64,000 bases of DNA from UBA1172 sp002457135 (lineage in GTDB: Bacteria > Pseudomonadota > Alphaproteobacteria > Puniceispirillales > UBA1172). The translations under genes and the position numbers were made by a program. The DNA lies in NCBI GenBank assembly GCA_965660935.1, contig CBFIBR010000005.1, forward strand, positions 1 to 64,000, in the 5' to 3' direction. This document shows positions 17,800-28,124 of this stretch, piece by piece (the stretch's first letter is position 1; each line of letters begins with the position of its first letter). The notes beneath the pieces were generated by a model. That model did not search any database, was not told where the DNA came from, and was given only the letters and a program-made list of their open reading frames with translations.

Positions 17800-18757
17800 T
17801 TGACCCCTCCCCTTTATGGCTGAACACCAGCGTTGCCCAGTCATTGAAAATCATGCTGTCCCGCAGGGTCAGGCCATGGGCCTCATGGCTTTGCTGCACA
17901 TCATCAACGTGAATATCCATCAGCCCGGCAACAATCAGCACGCCATCAGGGGCGAGGCAGGCCGTAGCATCAGCCGCCATTTCCATGAGCGGCGATGGCA
18001 GGATATTGGCCAGGATCACCTGATAAGGGGCATGATCAGCCACCAGCGCCGCCTGATAACCGTCAGAAACACCGCAGGTGATGCTCCCCGCCACACCGTT
18101 GATGGCGGCGTTATCGGCAGCAACACGAACAGCGACAGGGTCATTATCCACCGCGATAATCCGGCAATGGGGGTTGAGCTTGGCGGCGGCCATGGCGAGA
18201 ATCCCGCTACCGCACCCGATATCAGCCACGCTGGATGCAGCATGGCGATCAAGGTATTTTTCCAGCATGGTCACGCAACCATGGGTGCTGGCATGGGTGC
18301 CGGAACCAAACGCCTGCCCTGCATCAATCAGCAGCCCGATCCTGCCCGCTGGCACCGGGTCGGTGATATGGCTGCCGTAAACCCGGAAAGAGGCGATATC
18401 AAGCGGCGGGAAGGATTTCCTGTTTTCGGCAAGCCAGTCCCGATCAGCGAGGCTTTCCACCATGGGCATGGCCGGCATGATGCTGGCGGGCATGATGCTG
18501 GCGGGCGTGATGCTGGCGGGCGTGATGCTGGTGGGGGAATCTGTTACCGAACCTGTTACCATCCGGGCCGCCACCATCGCAGCGTGGAGCCGTTCGGGGT
18601 CGGGTTCGGTCTCGGTGATGGCACTGATCCGCCACGGGGCATCATCATGGTCACGGTGGTAAGACACGGTTTCGGTATCACAGGCCGCGGCCAGCATATC
18701 AGCCCAGGTTTCGGCATCACCCGGCACTTCTAGCCGGATTTCCCATAGCGGCTGCAT
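17792..18757 (-). CDS. prmA: PrmA, ribosomal protein L11 methyltransferase
   Basis: SAM-dependent methyltransferase that modifies ribosomal protein L11. 321 residues. The SAM-binding motif VADIGCGSGILAMAAAKLNP lies near residue 175, preceded by the PrmA block IDAGQAFGSGTHASTHGC, with a later LANILPSPLMEM. The N-terminal substrate domain is interrupted by a low-complexity insert of Pro-Ala-Ser-Ile-Thr/Met repeats (four 15-bp units at 18476-18535) placed just before VESLADRDWLAENRKSFPPLDI. The ATG immediately follows the uvrD stop (TAGATG), so it is probably co-transcribed with uvrD and the aminopeptidase gene. Confidence 0.96.
   Translation of the reverse strand: MQPLWEIRLEVPGDAETWADMLAAACDTETVSYHRDHDDAPWRISAITETEPDPERLHAAMVAARMVTGSVTDSPTSITPASITPASIMPASIMPAMPMVESLADRDWLAENRKSFPPLDIASFRVYGSHITDPVPAGRIGLLIDAGQAFGSGTHASTHGCVTMLEKYLDRHAASSVADIGCGSGILAMAAAKLNPHCRIIAVDNDPVAVRVAADNAAINGVAGSITCGVSDGYQAALVADHAPYQVILANILPSPLMEMAADATACLAPDGVLIVAGLMDIHVDDVQQSHEAHGLTLRDSMIFNDWATLVFSHKGEGSND
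18476..18535 (-). repeat. 15-bp in-frame tandem repeat in prmA (4 copies)
   Basis: Four units at 18476, 18491, 18506 and 18521; on the + strand the unit reads CATGATGCTGGCGGG with C-to-T or A-to-G variants. On the coding strand it gives Pro-Ala-Ser-Ile-Thr/Met repeats. The insert lies between the N-terminal domain and the linker of PrmA. Confidence 0.92.
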
Positions 18758-21055
<2,298 letters not shown>

Positions 21056-21125
21056 GGTCCGTAAACTAGCACGGGGCAGGTGGCTTCTCCAGTCCTGAGA
21101 CGTAATGGCGTGTTGATTTTCAGGA

Positions 21126-21157
21126 CTGACTTGCCTTATCTTAATAATTCAAGTCAG
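21126..21157. promoter_or_regulatory. Inverted repeat upstream of mlaA
   Basis: CTGACTTG at 21126-21133 and CAAGTCAG at 21150-21157 flank a 16-bp AT-rich spacer that includes TTATCTTAATAAT, which could hold a -10 element. It lies 12 bp before the mlaA ATG. An operator overlapping the promoter is plausible but inferred; the hairpin has no T-run and is not a terminator. Confidence 0.4.
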
Positions 21158-21169
21158 GACGATCAGGCA

Positions 21170-21928
21170 ATGATGTTACAGCGTTTTATAATAACAATCA
21201 GTGTTGTGGGCTGTGTTGCCGCCCTCGGTGCATGCAGCAGCACGGGCCCGTTAACCGAGACCGACCCACGCGACCCTTATGAGCATGGCAACCGCAATAT
21301 CTTTGCCTTTAACATGGGGGTGGATGATGTCATCCTGGAACCCGTAGCCCGAGGTTACCGGAGCCTGCCGGATGCGGCCCAGCACGGTATCACGAACCAT
21401 GCCAGATGGACCTCATACCCATCCACCGCCGTCAATTCAACATTGCAGGGCAAGTTTGAAAACGCCGGGCTGGCCACTATCCATTTCCTCATCAACGGGC
21501 TGACGCTCGGGTTTGTTGACCTGACCGAAGATGATGATGACCCGGTGCGTGAAGATTTTGGCCAGACCCTGGCCCATTGGTCCACGCCTCAGGGCCCTTA
21601 TGTCATGATGCCGTTTATCGGCCCCGGGACTGCCCGCAGTCATGGCGGCTGGTTGCTGGATTCCGTGACCAACCCGCTCGGTTGGCTGGGTGAGCCGACC
21701 GCCGCCACAGTCCAGGCCACCAGCGGCCCGGTTTCGGCTGTAACCTTCCGCGGCAACAATTTCGATACAATCAATGACGTCAAATACAATTCAGCCGACC
21801 CCTACGCCCGTACCCGTTCGGTCTATTACCAATACCGTGAGGGGCAGTTGCGTGATGGCGATACCAGCGAACCAAGCGCCGCTGATGATGCGTTTGACGC
21901 TTTCCTGAATGATGAGGATTCGCAATGA
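21170..21928 (+). CDS. mlaA: MlaA (VacJ), outer-membrane phospholipid-trafficking lipoprotein
   Basis: Outer-membrane component of the Mla system, which removes misplaced phospholipids from the outer leaflet. 252 residues from the ATG at 21170. The signal peptide ends in lipobox AALGAC (Cys 22). VacJ family blocks are DPRDPYEHGNRNIFAFNMGVDD, FENAGLATIHFLINGLTLG, the DDDDPVREDFGQTLAHW segment and PYVMMPFIGPGTARS. It overlaps mlaC by 4 bp. The MlaFEDB ATPase/permease genes are not in this window, as often in alphaproteobacteria where mlaA-mlaC stand apart. Confidence 0.95.
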   Translation: MMLQRFIITISVVGCVAALGACSSTGPLTETDPRDPYEHGNRNIFAFNMGVDDVILEPVARGYRSLPDAAQHGITNHARWTSYPSTAVNSTLQGKFENAGLATIHFLINGLTLGFVDLTEDDDDPVREDFGQTLAHWSTPQGPYVMMPFIGPGTARSHGGWLLDSVTNPLGWLGEPTAATVQATSGPVSAVTFRGNNFDTINDVKYNSADPYARTRSVYYQYREGQLRDGDTSEPSAADDAFDAFLNDEDSQ

Positions 21929-22554
21929 TTGTTCTGCGCCGGATGCTCGCTGTCTTTCTGCTGACCATTGCCATGCCGCACATGACCATGGCCGAGGAAC
22001 GCATTGATGAAAGCACCGAGCTGGTCAACAGGCTGGTGACGCACATTCAGGGGCTGGTCAATTCCAACCCTGATGCGATGACGATCCGGGCTGAAACCGA
22101 TGCCGTTATTCATCAGTATTTCGATTATGATCTGATCGCCCGTTTTGCCGCCGGGAACGCCTGGCGCAGTGCGAGTGATGATCAACGATCACGCTATAAG
22201 ACAGTCTTTCGTGAAGTCATGCTGAGCCTGGCTGAAACCCAGTTCGACTATTTCAAGACGCTCGAATACAAGGCAAAGGCCGTCATCCCCAAGGGCAGGA
22301 AACTGGTTATTGTTTCCGGCACCATTCACGACCGTTCGGGGCAGTTTCCCGATGCTACGGTGAACTGGCGGGTCAGCACGAAACCCGGCAAACCGGCACG
22401 GATCATCGATATCGAGATTGAGAATATCTCCATGCTGATTACCCAGCAGCAGGAACACACCGCCATCATCAATCAGAACGGCGGATCGTTCGAGGCGCTG
22501 ATTGAGGCCCTGACCGAACAGGCCAACGATATCCGCTCAGGCAAATTCAACTAG
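21925..22554 (+). CDS. mlaC: MlaC, periplasmic phospholipid-binding protein (Ttg2D family)
   Basis: Periplasmic shuttle that carries phospholipid between MlaA at the outer membrane and MlaFEDB at the inner membrane. 209 residues. The N-terminal signal peptide ends near TMA-EE (about 22-23). The family pattern includes TDAVIHQYFDYDLIARFAAGNAWR, the QRSRYKTVFREVMLSLAETQFDYF helix, and an NWRVSTKPGKPARIIDIEIENISML strand region. It overlaps mlaA by 4 bp, which supports a two-gene operon. No terminator is obvious in the 25 bp before the convergent ettA stop. Confidence 0.94.
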   Translation: MIVLRRMLAVFLLTIAMPHMTMAEERIDESTELVNRLVTHIQGLVNSNPDAMTIRAETDAVIHQYFDYDLIARFAAGNAWRSASDDQRSRYKTVFREVMLSLAETQFDYFKTLEYKAKAVIPKGRKLVIVSGTIHDRSGQFPDATVNWRVSTKPGKPARIIDIEIENISMLITQQQEHTAIINQNGGSFEALIEALTEQANDIRSGKFN

Positions 22555-22579
22555 TCTAAATTAGAAGATCGTGATCCGT

Positions 22580-24259
22580 TTAGCGGCTGATCGGCTTATA
22601 GCGAATGCGGGTTGGCTGATCGGCGGTGACCCCCAGCCTGCGCTTGCGGTCTTCCTCATAGGACTGCCAGTTGCCTTCGAACCACTCAACATGGCTATCA
22701 CCCTCAAAGGCGAGGATGTGCGTTGCGATGCGGTCAAGGAACCAGCGGTCGTGGGTGATCACAATCGCGCATCCTGCAAATTCGAGCAGGGCTTCCTCAA
22801 GCGCACGCAACGTGTCAACGTCCAGATCGTTGGTCGGCTCATCAAGCAGCAACAGGTTGCAGCCGGATTTGAGCATCCGCGCCAGATGAACACGGTTGCG
22901 TTCACCGCCTGACAGCTGGCCAACACGTTTCTGCTGATCACTGCCCTTGAAATTGAACTGCCCGACATAGGCCCGGGAATTGACCACGCGCTTGCCCAGC
23001 TCAATTTCCTCATGGCCATCGCTGATAACCTCCCAGACCGATTTATCGTTGGGGAGGGCATCACGCGACTGGTCAACATACGCCATCTGAACCGTTTCAC
23101 CGACGCGCAGATCACCGGCATCAGGGGTATCCTGACCCGTTAGCATCCTGAAAAGGGTGGTCTTGCCGGCACCATTGGGGCCGACCACGCCGACAATCCC
23201 GCCCGGCGGCAGGCGAAATTCCAGCCCTTCAATCAGCAGCTTGTCGTTGAACGCCTTGCGCAGGCCTGATGCCTCAATAACGACATTGCCCAGCCGGGAT
23301 CCCGCAGGGATCTGGATGCGGGCAACCTCACCCGTGGTTTCATGCTGTTGTTCCAGCAGCTTTTCATACGCTGTCAGGCGGGCCTTGGATTTGGCCTGAC
23401 GCGCCTTGGGGGCGGCCCGAACCCATTCGAGTTCGCGTGACAGGGTTTTGATGCGGGCCTCTTCGCTGCGGCCTTCCTGTTCGAGGCGTTTCTGCTTTTG
23501 TTCAAGCCAGCCCGAATAATTACCCTGATAGGGGATGCCGTGGCCGCGATCCAGTTCAAGAATCCAGCCCGCCACTTCATCGAGGAAATAGCGGTCGTGG
23601 GTGATGGTCACAACCGTGCCGGGGAAATCATGCAGGAACCGTTGCAGCCAGGCGACACTTTCAGCATCAAGGTGGTTGGTCGGCTCATCAAGCAGCAGCA
23701 GGTCAGGCGCATTGAGCAGGAGCTGGCACAGCGCAACCCGCCGCTTTTCCCCGCCAGACAGGTTTTCGACACCCCATTCCGATGGCGGCAGGCGCAGCGC
23801 ATCCATGGCAATAGAGGCCTTGCGCTCCAAGTCCCAGGCATCAGCGGCATCAATTTTTTCCTGCAATTCGCCCTGTTCGGCGATCAGCGCGTTCATCTCA
23901 TCATCGCTCATCTCTTCACCGAAACGGCCGCTGATTTCATTGAAACGGTCAACGAGGGTTTTGGCCTCCCCCATGCCGAGCATGACGTTTTCCAGAACCG
24001 TCAGGTCAGTGTTGAGTTCAGGTTCCTGCGGCAGATAACCGATATTGATGCCGTCAGCGGCCCAGGCCTCACCCTGATATTCGGTTTCAACCCCGGCCAT
24101 GATCTTGAGCAGGGTCGATTTACCCGCACCGTTGATCCCCAGCACCCCGATCTTGGCACCAGGCAGAAAGGACAATGATATATCCCGCAACACTTCCTTG
24201 CCCCCCGGCCAGGCTTTGCTGAGGTGGCTCATCGTGTAGACATACTGGGGGTTGGCCAT
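22580..24259 (-). CDS. ettA: EttA, energy-dependent translational throttle (ABC-F)
   Basis: Soluble ABC-F ATPase that binds the ribosomal E site and gates entry into the elongation cycle according to ATP/ADP ratio. 559 residues from the ATG at 24259, chosen over an upstream in-frame ATG because GAGGA lies at good spacing; E. coli EttA has a very similar length. Two ABC cassettes are seen: Walker A GINGAGKS (41-48) with signature NLSGGEKRRVALC, and a second Walker A GPNGAGKTT with signature LSGGERNRVHLAR. Both Walker B aspartates are followed by EPTNxLD. The linker between them is the basic coiled-coil P-site tRNA interaction region. There is no membrane domain, so it is not a transporter. Confidence 0.97.
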   Translation of the reverse strand: MANPQYVYTMSHLSKAWPGGKEVLRDISLSFLPGAKIGVLGINGAGKSTLLKIMAGVETEYQGEAWAADGINIGYLPQEPELNTDLTVLENVMLGMGEAKTLVDRFNEISGRFGEEMSDDEMNALIAEQGELQEKIDAADAWDLERKASIAMDALRLPPSEWGVENLSGGEKRRVALCQLLLNAPDLLLLDEPTNHLDAESVAWLQRFLHDFPGTVVTITHDRYFLDEVAGWILELDRGHGIPYQGNYSGWLEQKQKRLEQEGRSEEARIKTLSRELEWVRAAPKARQAKSKARLTAYEKLLEQQHETTGEVARIQIPAGSRLGNVVIEASGLRKAFNDKLLIEGLEFRLPPGGIVGVVGPNGAGKTTLFRMLTGQDTPDAGDLRVGETVQMAYVDQSRDALPNDKSVWEVISDGHEEIELGKRVVNSRAYVGQFNFKGSDQQKRVGQLSGGERNRVHLARMLKSGCNLLLLDEPTNDLDVDTLRALEEALLEFAGCAIVITHDRWFLDRIATHILAFEGDSHVEWFEGNWQSYEEDRKRRLGVTADQPTRIRYKPISR

Positions 24260-24297
24260 GGGGTATCCTCTTTTCAAAGACAAAACATTAACGTCAG

Positions 24298-24915
24298 TTA
24301 CAATGTAGCAACGATTTGATCAGGAACAATGATTTCCTTGATTTCGCGCCTGATTCCAATCCATTTCATGTGAATTGAGTTGCGCACGATCTCATCGTCC
24401 TGATTTTTCAGCTCATCGGCAATCGGCGCCCATCGCATCAGGGCATCAGCACTGGACTGGAACGCCGCCGGCCCTTCCATCAGATCGGCCCAGTTGGCGG
24501 TGGCGGCGCGGGCATTGCCGCGCTGGATCATGGCCCTGAATTCCTTGGGGCTGATATCATCCTGTTCAACCTTCGACAGAATAGACTCAATAATACGGCT
24601 GGCGGCGGCTTCCCCCGTGGCGGGAGCATGCCCGGCCCTGACCAGCTGCGCCGCGATAAAAACCGCAACATCACAGACCGAAGCCCCGAAAATATGCCAG
24701 CGCGCTATTTTCATGGAATCGAGAAACGGCTCATCCCTGAAGAGTTTCGGGTACTGGGTCCCGACCCTGGTCTTGATGTAGCCATAGAGCGTAAACTGGG
24801 AAACAAAGGCAGCCTGCCTTTCGGCATAGCCGATGGCTTCATCCATGGACGTCAGCGGGTCAGGCCCTGCGAGTTTCAATTTTTTTAGAATCGTTCCTAT
24901 CAGCGTGCTGATCAC
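24298..24915 (-). CDS. Unrecognised conserved-looking soluble protein
   Basis: I do not recognise this 205-residue protein. It starts with GTG at 24915, with AAGG about 8 bp upstream. It has no signal peptide or transmembrane segment. Composition is mixed helical, with segments such as FTLYGYIKTRVGTQYPKLF, MKIARWHIFGASVCDVAVF and NWADLMEGPAAFQSSADALMRWAPIADEL. The C-terminus ends with a hydrophobic/basic stretch, MKWIGIRREIKEIIVPDQIVATL. Codon use and GC look like the surrounding genes, so it is probably a native gene. It lies 38 bp upstream of ettA on the same strand and divergent from the DUF4212/symporter operon, which allows but does not prove co-transcription with ettA. Confidence 0.8.
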   Translation of the reverse strand: MISTLIGTILKKLKLAGPDPLTSMDEAIGYAERQAAFVSQFTLYGYIKTRVGTQYPKLFRDEPFLDSMKIARWHIFGASVCDVAVFIAAQLVRAGHAPATGEAAASRIIESILSKVEQDDISPKEFRAMIQRGNARAATANWADLMEGPAAFQSSADALMRWAPIADELKNQDDEIVRNSIHMKWIGIRREIKEIIVPDQIVATL

Positions 24916-25121
24916 ATTTCTGCCTTATTTAGTCTTGTAATTCATGGCGCATTGTATGAATATTGATCATCTGCAATTGCAGTATGGGTAGTATACCATC
25001 CCGTACGTCAAAGCAAATGGATTGCTGGTCAATCCTCTTTAGGTTGTTTCTCTCTTATTTTTCTAGCTTGGGCTGGTGTGCTGAATTGCCTCTCAACGGG
25101 GCGTTTAACAAGGGGGGGACA
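24916..25121. promoter_or_regulatory. Divergent AT-rich control region with a 12-bp palindrome
   Basis: 206 bp between two divergent genes, clearly more AT-rich than the surroundings. It holds a perfect 12-bp palindrome, CTGCAATTGCAG, at 24971-24982, next to TTGATCAT and a small GGTAGTATACC symmetry. Just before the + strand gene is a strong poly-G Shine-Dalgarno (AGGGGGGG at 25111-25118). Regulation of the symporter operon through the palindrome is inference. Confidence 0.4.
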
Positions 25122-25373
25122 ATGAGTAAATCATCCTCAGCTGATCGTAATCTGCACTGGCAAAAGACCGAAGTGTTGACTGCGGTAACTTTAATGATCT
25201 GGTTCTTTTTTTCCTTTGAAATTCATACCTGGTCCGGCGCCCTCAATACCGCCGGCTTCCCTGGAGCCTACTTCATGGCTGGCATGGGATCACAGGTGTC
25301 CTTTGCCATTCTGGTTTTCTGGTTCGCCAGACGTCAAGACATGATTGACGCAGAACACGGCGTTTCGGAATAA
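25122..25373 (+). CDS. DUF4212 small subunit of a sodium/substrate symporter
   Basis: Small 83-residue membrane protein with two hydrophobic segments (VLTAVTLMIWFFFSFEIH and MGSQVSFAILVFWFARRQ). It has the family-typical HWQKT start and a short acidic tail (MIDAEHGVSE). DUF4212 proteins are encoded directly before a large sodium:solute symporter and are thought to be its accessory subunit; here the partner begins 12 bp downstream. The ATG at 25122 was chosen because it follows the AGGGGGGG ribosome site; the upstream in-frame extension has no ribosome site. Transported substrate is not evident; acetate or other small carboxylates are typical for the family. Confidence 0.92.
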   Translation: MSKSSSADRNLHWQKTEVLTAVTLMIWFFFSFEIHTWSGALNTAGFPGAYFMAGMGSQVSFAILVFWFARRQDMIDAEHGVSE

Positions 25374-25385
25374 GGAGAATTTGAC

Positions 25386-27215
25386 ATGATGAGACTTGAA
25401 GGCGGTTTTATTCAAAACCTCGGCCGGGTCTATGGGATTTATACCCTAGGATTTCTCGGCTTCGTGGCTCTGATGGCCATTCTGGAAGTTGCAGGTGTAC
25501 CTAACACCTTCATCGGCTGGATGTTTGTGGCTTTCACGGTCGTTATCTACGCCCTGATCGGCGTTCTTTCCAGAACAATGGATTCGAACCAGTACTACGT
25601 CGCTGGTCGTGAAGTCCCTGCCGTATTCAACGGCATGGCCACAGCGGCGGACTGGATGTCCGGTGCGTCGTTTATCGCCATGGCCGGCGGGGTCTACCTC
25701 AAAGGCTATCCCTATATGGCGTTTCTGGTCGGCTGGACAGGCGGTTATGTGCTGGTGGCATCGCTCATCGCACCATACCTGCGCAAGTTCGGCTGTTACA
25801 CCGTGCCTGACTTTATCGGCACCCGCTATGGCGGGAACCTGGCCCGTGGATGCGCGGTCGTGATTCTGGTGGTGGCATCCTTCACTTATGTGACGGCCCA
25901 GATCACCGGTACCGGTATTGTGGCCTCCCGTGCCCTGGCTATTCCTTTCGAGTTGGGTGTCTGGGCAGGTCTTTTGGGTATTCTCTTCTGTTCGATGCTT
26001 GGCGGTATGCGGGCTGTGACCTGGACCCAGGTTGCCCAGTATATCGTGCTGATCATCGCCTATGTGGTTCCGGTATTCTGGATGTCCAACAAGCTTGGCT
26101 ATGGCCTGATTCCGCATATTGCACAGTTTGATGCTGTCCAGAGGGTTCAGGAACTCGAAGCCTTTCACGGTGTGAAATCACTGCTACCAACGGCGGAAGC
26201 CCAGGCAGCAGCGGGCAAGCTGTCAGCGCTCAAGGTTGGTATCAATGATGCCTCCAATGATCCGCTGGCACGGTGGAAGTTCTTCACCCTGGTTCTCTGC
26301 ATGATGGCAGGTACTGCGTCCCTGCCGCACGTGTTGATGCGTTACTTCACCACCGCTTCGGTGAGGGCGGCCCGTCAATCCGTGGGCTGGTCATTGCTCT
26401 TTATCTGCCTGCTTTACCTGACAGCACCTGCGCTGGCTACCTTTACCAAACTGTCCCTGCTTGACCCGACTGTTGCGACCAGCATCATCGGCAAGTCAGT
26501 CAGTGAAGTGGGTAACCTTGAATGGATCCAGCGATGGGGCGAGGTTGGCATGCTGAAGATGGTTGACAGCAGTGGTGATGGTATCCTGCAGGTCAATGAA
26601 TTCTTCATGAAGGGTGATATCGTTGTGCTGGCTACGCCTGAAATGGCTGGCCTGCCTTATGTGATCTCCGGTCTGGTGGCCGCTGGTGGTCTGGCTGCGG
26701 CCATGTCCACGGCTGATGGTCTGCTGCTGGCGATTGCCAATGCCCTGTCGCATGATCTGTACTACAAGATCTTTGATCCAAAGGCCGATACCAAGACACG
26801 CCTGTTGGTGGCCCGCGCATTGCTGCTCGTTATCGGTGCGGCTGGTGCGTTTGTCGCCTCTCTCGGCTGGACCAGTATTCTTGGTGCCGTGGCCTGGGCG
26901 TTCTGCTTTGCCAATTCCGGTCTGTTCTTCCCGCTGGTCCTTGGTGTCTGGTGGAAACGGGCCAACCGTGCCGGTGCTATTGCCGGCATGATTGGCGGGT
27001 TCGGTTCGGGTGCTGCGTACCTGTACTACGTCCAGTTCGCTGGCGGGACCCCGGTTCTGGGTCTCGATGGTCTCCGCTTCGGGATGATCGGCATGCCGGT
27101 CAGCCTGATCCTGATGGTTGTCTTCAGTCTCCTGACCGAAGAGCCTGATGAGGAAACCCAGCGCATGGTTGATGAAATCCGCGTGCCGGGTGGATCAACC
27201 GTGGTCAACAGATAG
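25386..27215 (+). CDS. Sodium:solute symporter (SSS family, ActP-like large subunit)
   Basis: Inner-membrane Na+-coupled uptake protein of the SSS family, in the subgroup paired with DUF4212. 609 residues, with about 13 hydrophobic helices. Family blocks are SNQYYVAGREVPAVFNGMATAADWMSGASF, the KFGCYTVPDFIGTRYGG segment and AMSTADGLLLAIANALSHDLYYK. Two long soluble insertions are present: one around 240-285 (AVQRVQELEAFHG...) and one around 365-420 with an EF-hand-like loop D394-S396-D398-G399-L401-E405. Shine-Dalgarno AAGGAGAA precedes the ATG. The operon ends at a strong terminator (27237-27272). Acetate, pyruvate or another short carboxylate are candidate substrates; the sequence does not decide. 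Confidence 0.93.
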   Translation: MMRLEGGFIQNLGRVYGIYTLGFLGFVALMAILEVAGVPNTFIGWMFVAFTVVIYALIGVLSRTMDSNQYYVAGREVPAVFNGMATAADWMSGASFIAMAGGVYLKGYPYMAFLVGWTGGYVLVASLIAPYLRKFGCYTVPDFIGTRYGGNLARGCAVVILVVASFTYVTAQITGTGIVASRALAIPFELGVWAGLLGILFCSMLGGMRAVTWTQVAQYIVLIIAYVVPVFWMSNKLGYGLIPHIAQFDAVQRVQELEAFHGVKSLLPTAEAQAAAGKLSALKVGINDASNDPLARWKFFTLVLCMMAGTASLPHVLMRYFTTASVRAARQSVGWSLLFICLLYLTAPALATFTKLSLLDPTVATSIIGKSVSEVGNLEWIQRWGEVGMLKMVDSSGDGILQVNEFFMKGDIVVLATPEMAGLPYVISGLVAAGGLAAAMSTADGLLLAIANALSHDLYYKIFDPKADTKTRLLVARALLLVIGAAGAFVASLGWTSILGAVAWAFCFANSGLFFPLVLGVWWKRANRAGAIAGMIGGFGSGAAYLYYVQFAGGTPVLGLDGLRFGMIGMPVSLILMVVFSLLTEEPDEETQRMVDEIRVPGGSTVVNR

Positions 27216-27236
27216 GGTTTATCACCCGATCATCTC

Positions 27237-27272
27237 AAGCCGGGGCGAGATTGTTCTTGCCCCGGTTTTTTT
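27237..27272 (+). terminator. Rho-independent terminator after the symporter operon
   Basis: A 7-bp GC stem, CCGGGGC at 27240-27246 and GCCCCGG at 27259-27265, is extended by A/T pairs at its base. A 7-base T-run follows at 27266-27272. It sits 24 bp after the symporter stop. Confidence 0.92.
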
Positions 27273-27333
27273 GACGCTGTTATCTAACCCTGTTATTTAT
27301 TGGCAGGGTTTTACAACGACGAAGGGGGCCTTC

Positions 27334-27687
27334 ATGAACGCGAATTTTCCGCTCGGTGTCATTCTGCTGGATTATACACTGGGGGCCGCGATGTGGACCC
27401 TGATCGGCCGCTTTGGCATGTCGATCTTCCTGCCCGACCAATCGTCGTTTTTCTTCATGCGGATGTTTGTCCGCGTCACGGACCCGATGATGCGTCTGGC
27501 CCGGCCGATCACCCCGGGTTTTCTGGTGGAACGCCTGATCCCGCTCTATGTGGCGTGGTTTATCTTTATGTTCAGATTCTACCTGATGCCGATATTGCTG
27601 GGCTATAGCGTGCTGGGGGTCTTGTCATTCCCGCTCGAAGGTGAGGTTGCCCACTTTATCTATGAAATAGGTTCTGTCTTCCGCTAG
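27334..27687 (+). CDS. YggT-like small integral membrane protein
   Basis: 117-residue membrane protein. It has hydrophobic segments at about 5-25, 62-85 and 88-105. The arrangement RMFVRVTDPMMRLARPITPGFLVERLIPLYVAW resembles the YggT/CCB3 pattern, in which TDPxxRxxRxxxP separates two helices. Its role is unknown; YggT proteins have been linked to osmotic tolerance and cell shape. The ATG at 27334 follows GAAGGGGGC. It starts after the symporter terminator and therefore needs its own promoter; none is clear in the 61 bp available. It converges with the DUF6476-like gene. The family assignment is moderate; the gene call is stronger. Confidence 0.75.
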   Translation: MNANFPLGVILLDYTLGAAMWTLIGRFGMSIFLPDQSSFFFMRMFVRVTDPMMRLARPITPGFLVERLIPLYVAWFIFMFRFYLMPILLGYSVLGVLSFPLEGEVAHFIYEIGSVFR

Positions 27688-27716
27688 GCGTGGGTCAACA
27701 CCCGCTTATTGATCCC

Positions 27717-28124
27717 CTATTGATCAAGGCTGAAATCACCCTCACCGGGGGCAAGCGTCACCCGGCTGGTGATACGGCGACCATCAGGGGACAGCGTGAT
27801 CACTTCATGCTGGCCATTATCCGCCCTGAACAGCAGCATCACGCCACCATCAGGGGTGCTGGCCATATCGGCGGGCTGCATGGCGGACGGGAATTTCAGC
27901 GTCACCGGCGGGGTTTCTGTCTTTTTCCGGTTCATGCCGGTGGCCAGCCCGTAAACCAGCAGGACCAGCCCCAGCACAATCAGCACCGACATGATGACAA
28001 CCGCGCCCTTAACCACGCCAACCCAGGCTGGCAAAGGCCGCATCTCTTCTTCGGGCGACGGGTTTTCGGGTGGCTGGTTTTCGGGCTGGCTTCCGGTGCT
28101 GTTGTTCGGCATAGTGGCGGCCAT
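27717..28124 (-). CDS. DUF6476-like single-pass membrane protein
   Basis: 135-residue protein with a Pro/Glu-rich cytoplasmic N-terminus and one transmembrane helix (about 38-65, VVKGAVVIMSVLIVLGLVLLVYGLA). The C-terminal domain, with DGGVMLLFRADNGQHEVITLSPDGRRI, looks like a short beta-rich repeat. Small proteins of this layout are found next to rluD in alphaproteobacteria and carry the DUF6476 name; function is unknown. The ATG at 28124 has GAGAGGA upstream and shares the tetranucleotide CATG with the divergent rluD start. A downstream in-frame ATG at 28112 is an alternative. Confidence 0.7.
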   Translation of the reverse strand: MAATMPNNSTGSQPENQPPENPSPEEEMRPLPAWVGVVKGAVVIMSVLIVLGLVLLVYGLATGMNRKKTETPPVTLKFPSAMQPADMASTPDGGVMLLFRADNGQHEVITLSPDGRRITSRVTLAPGEGDFSLDQ

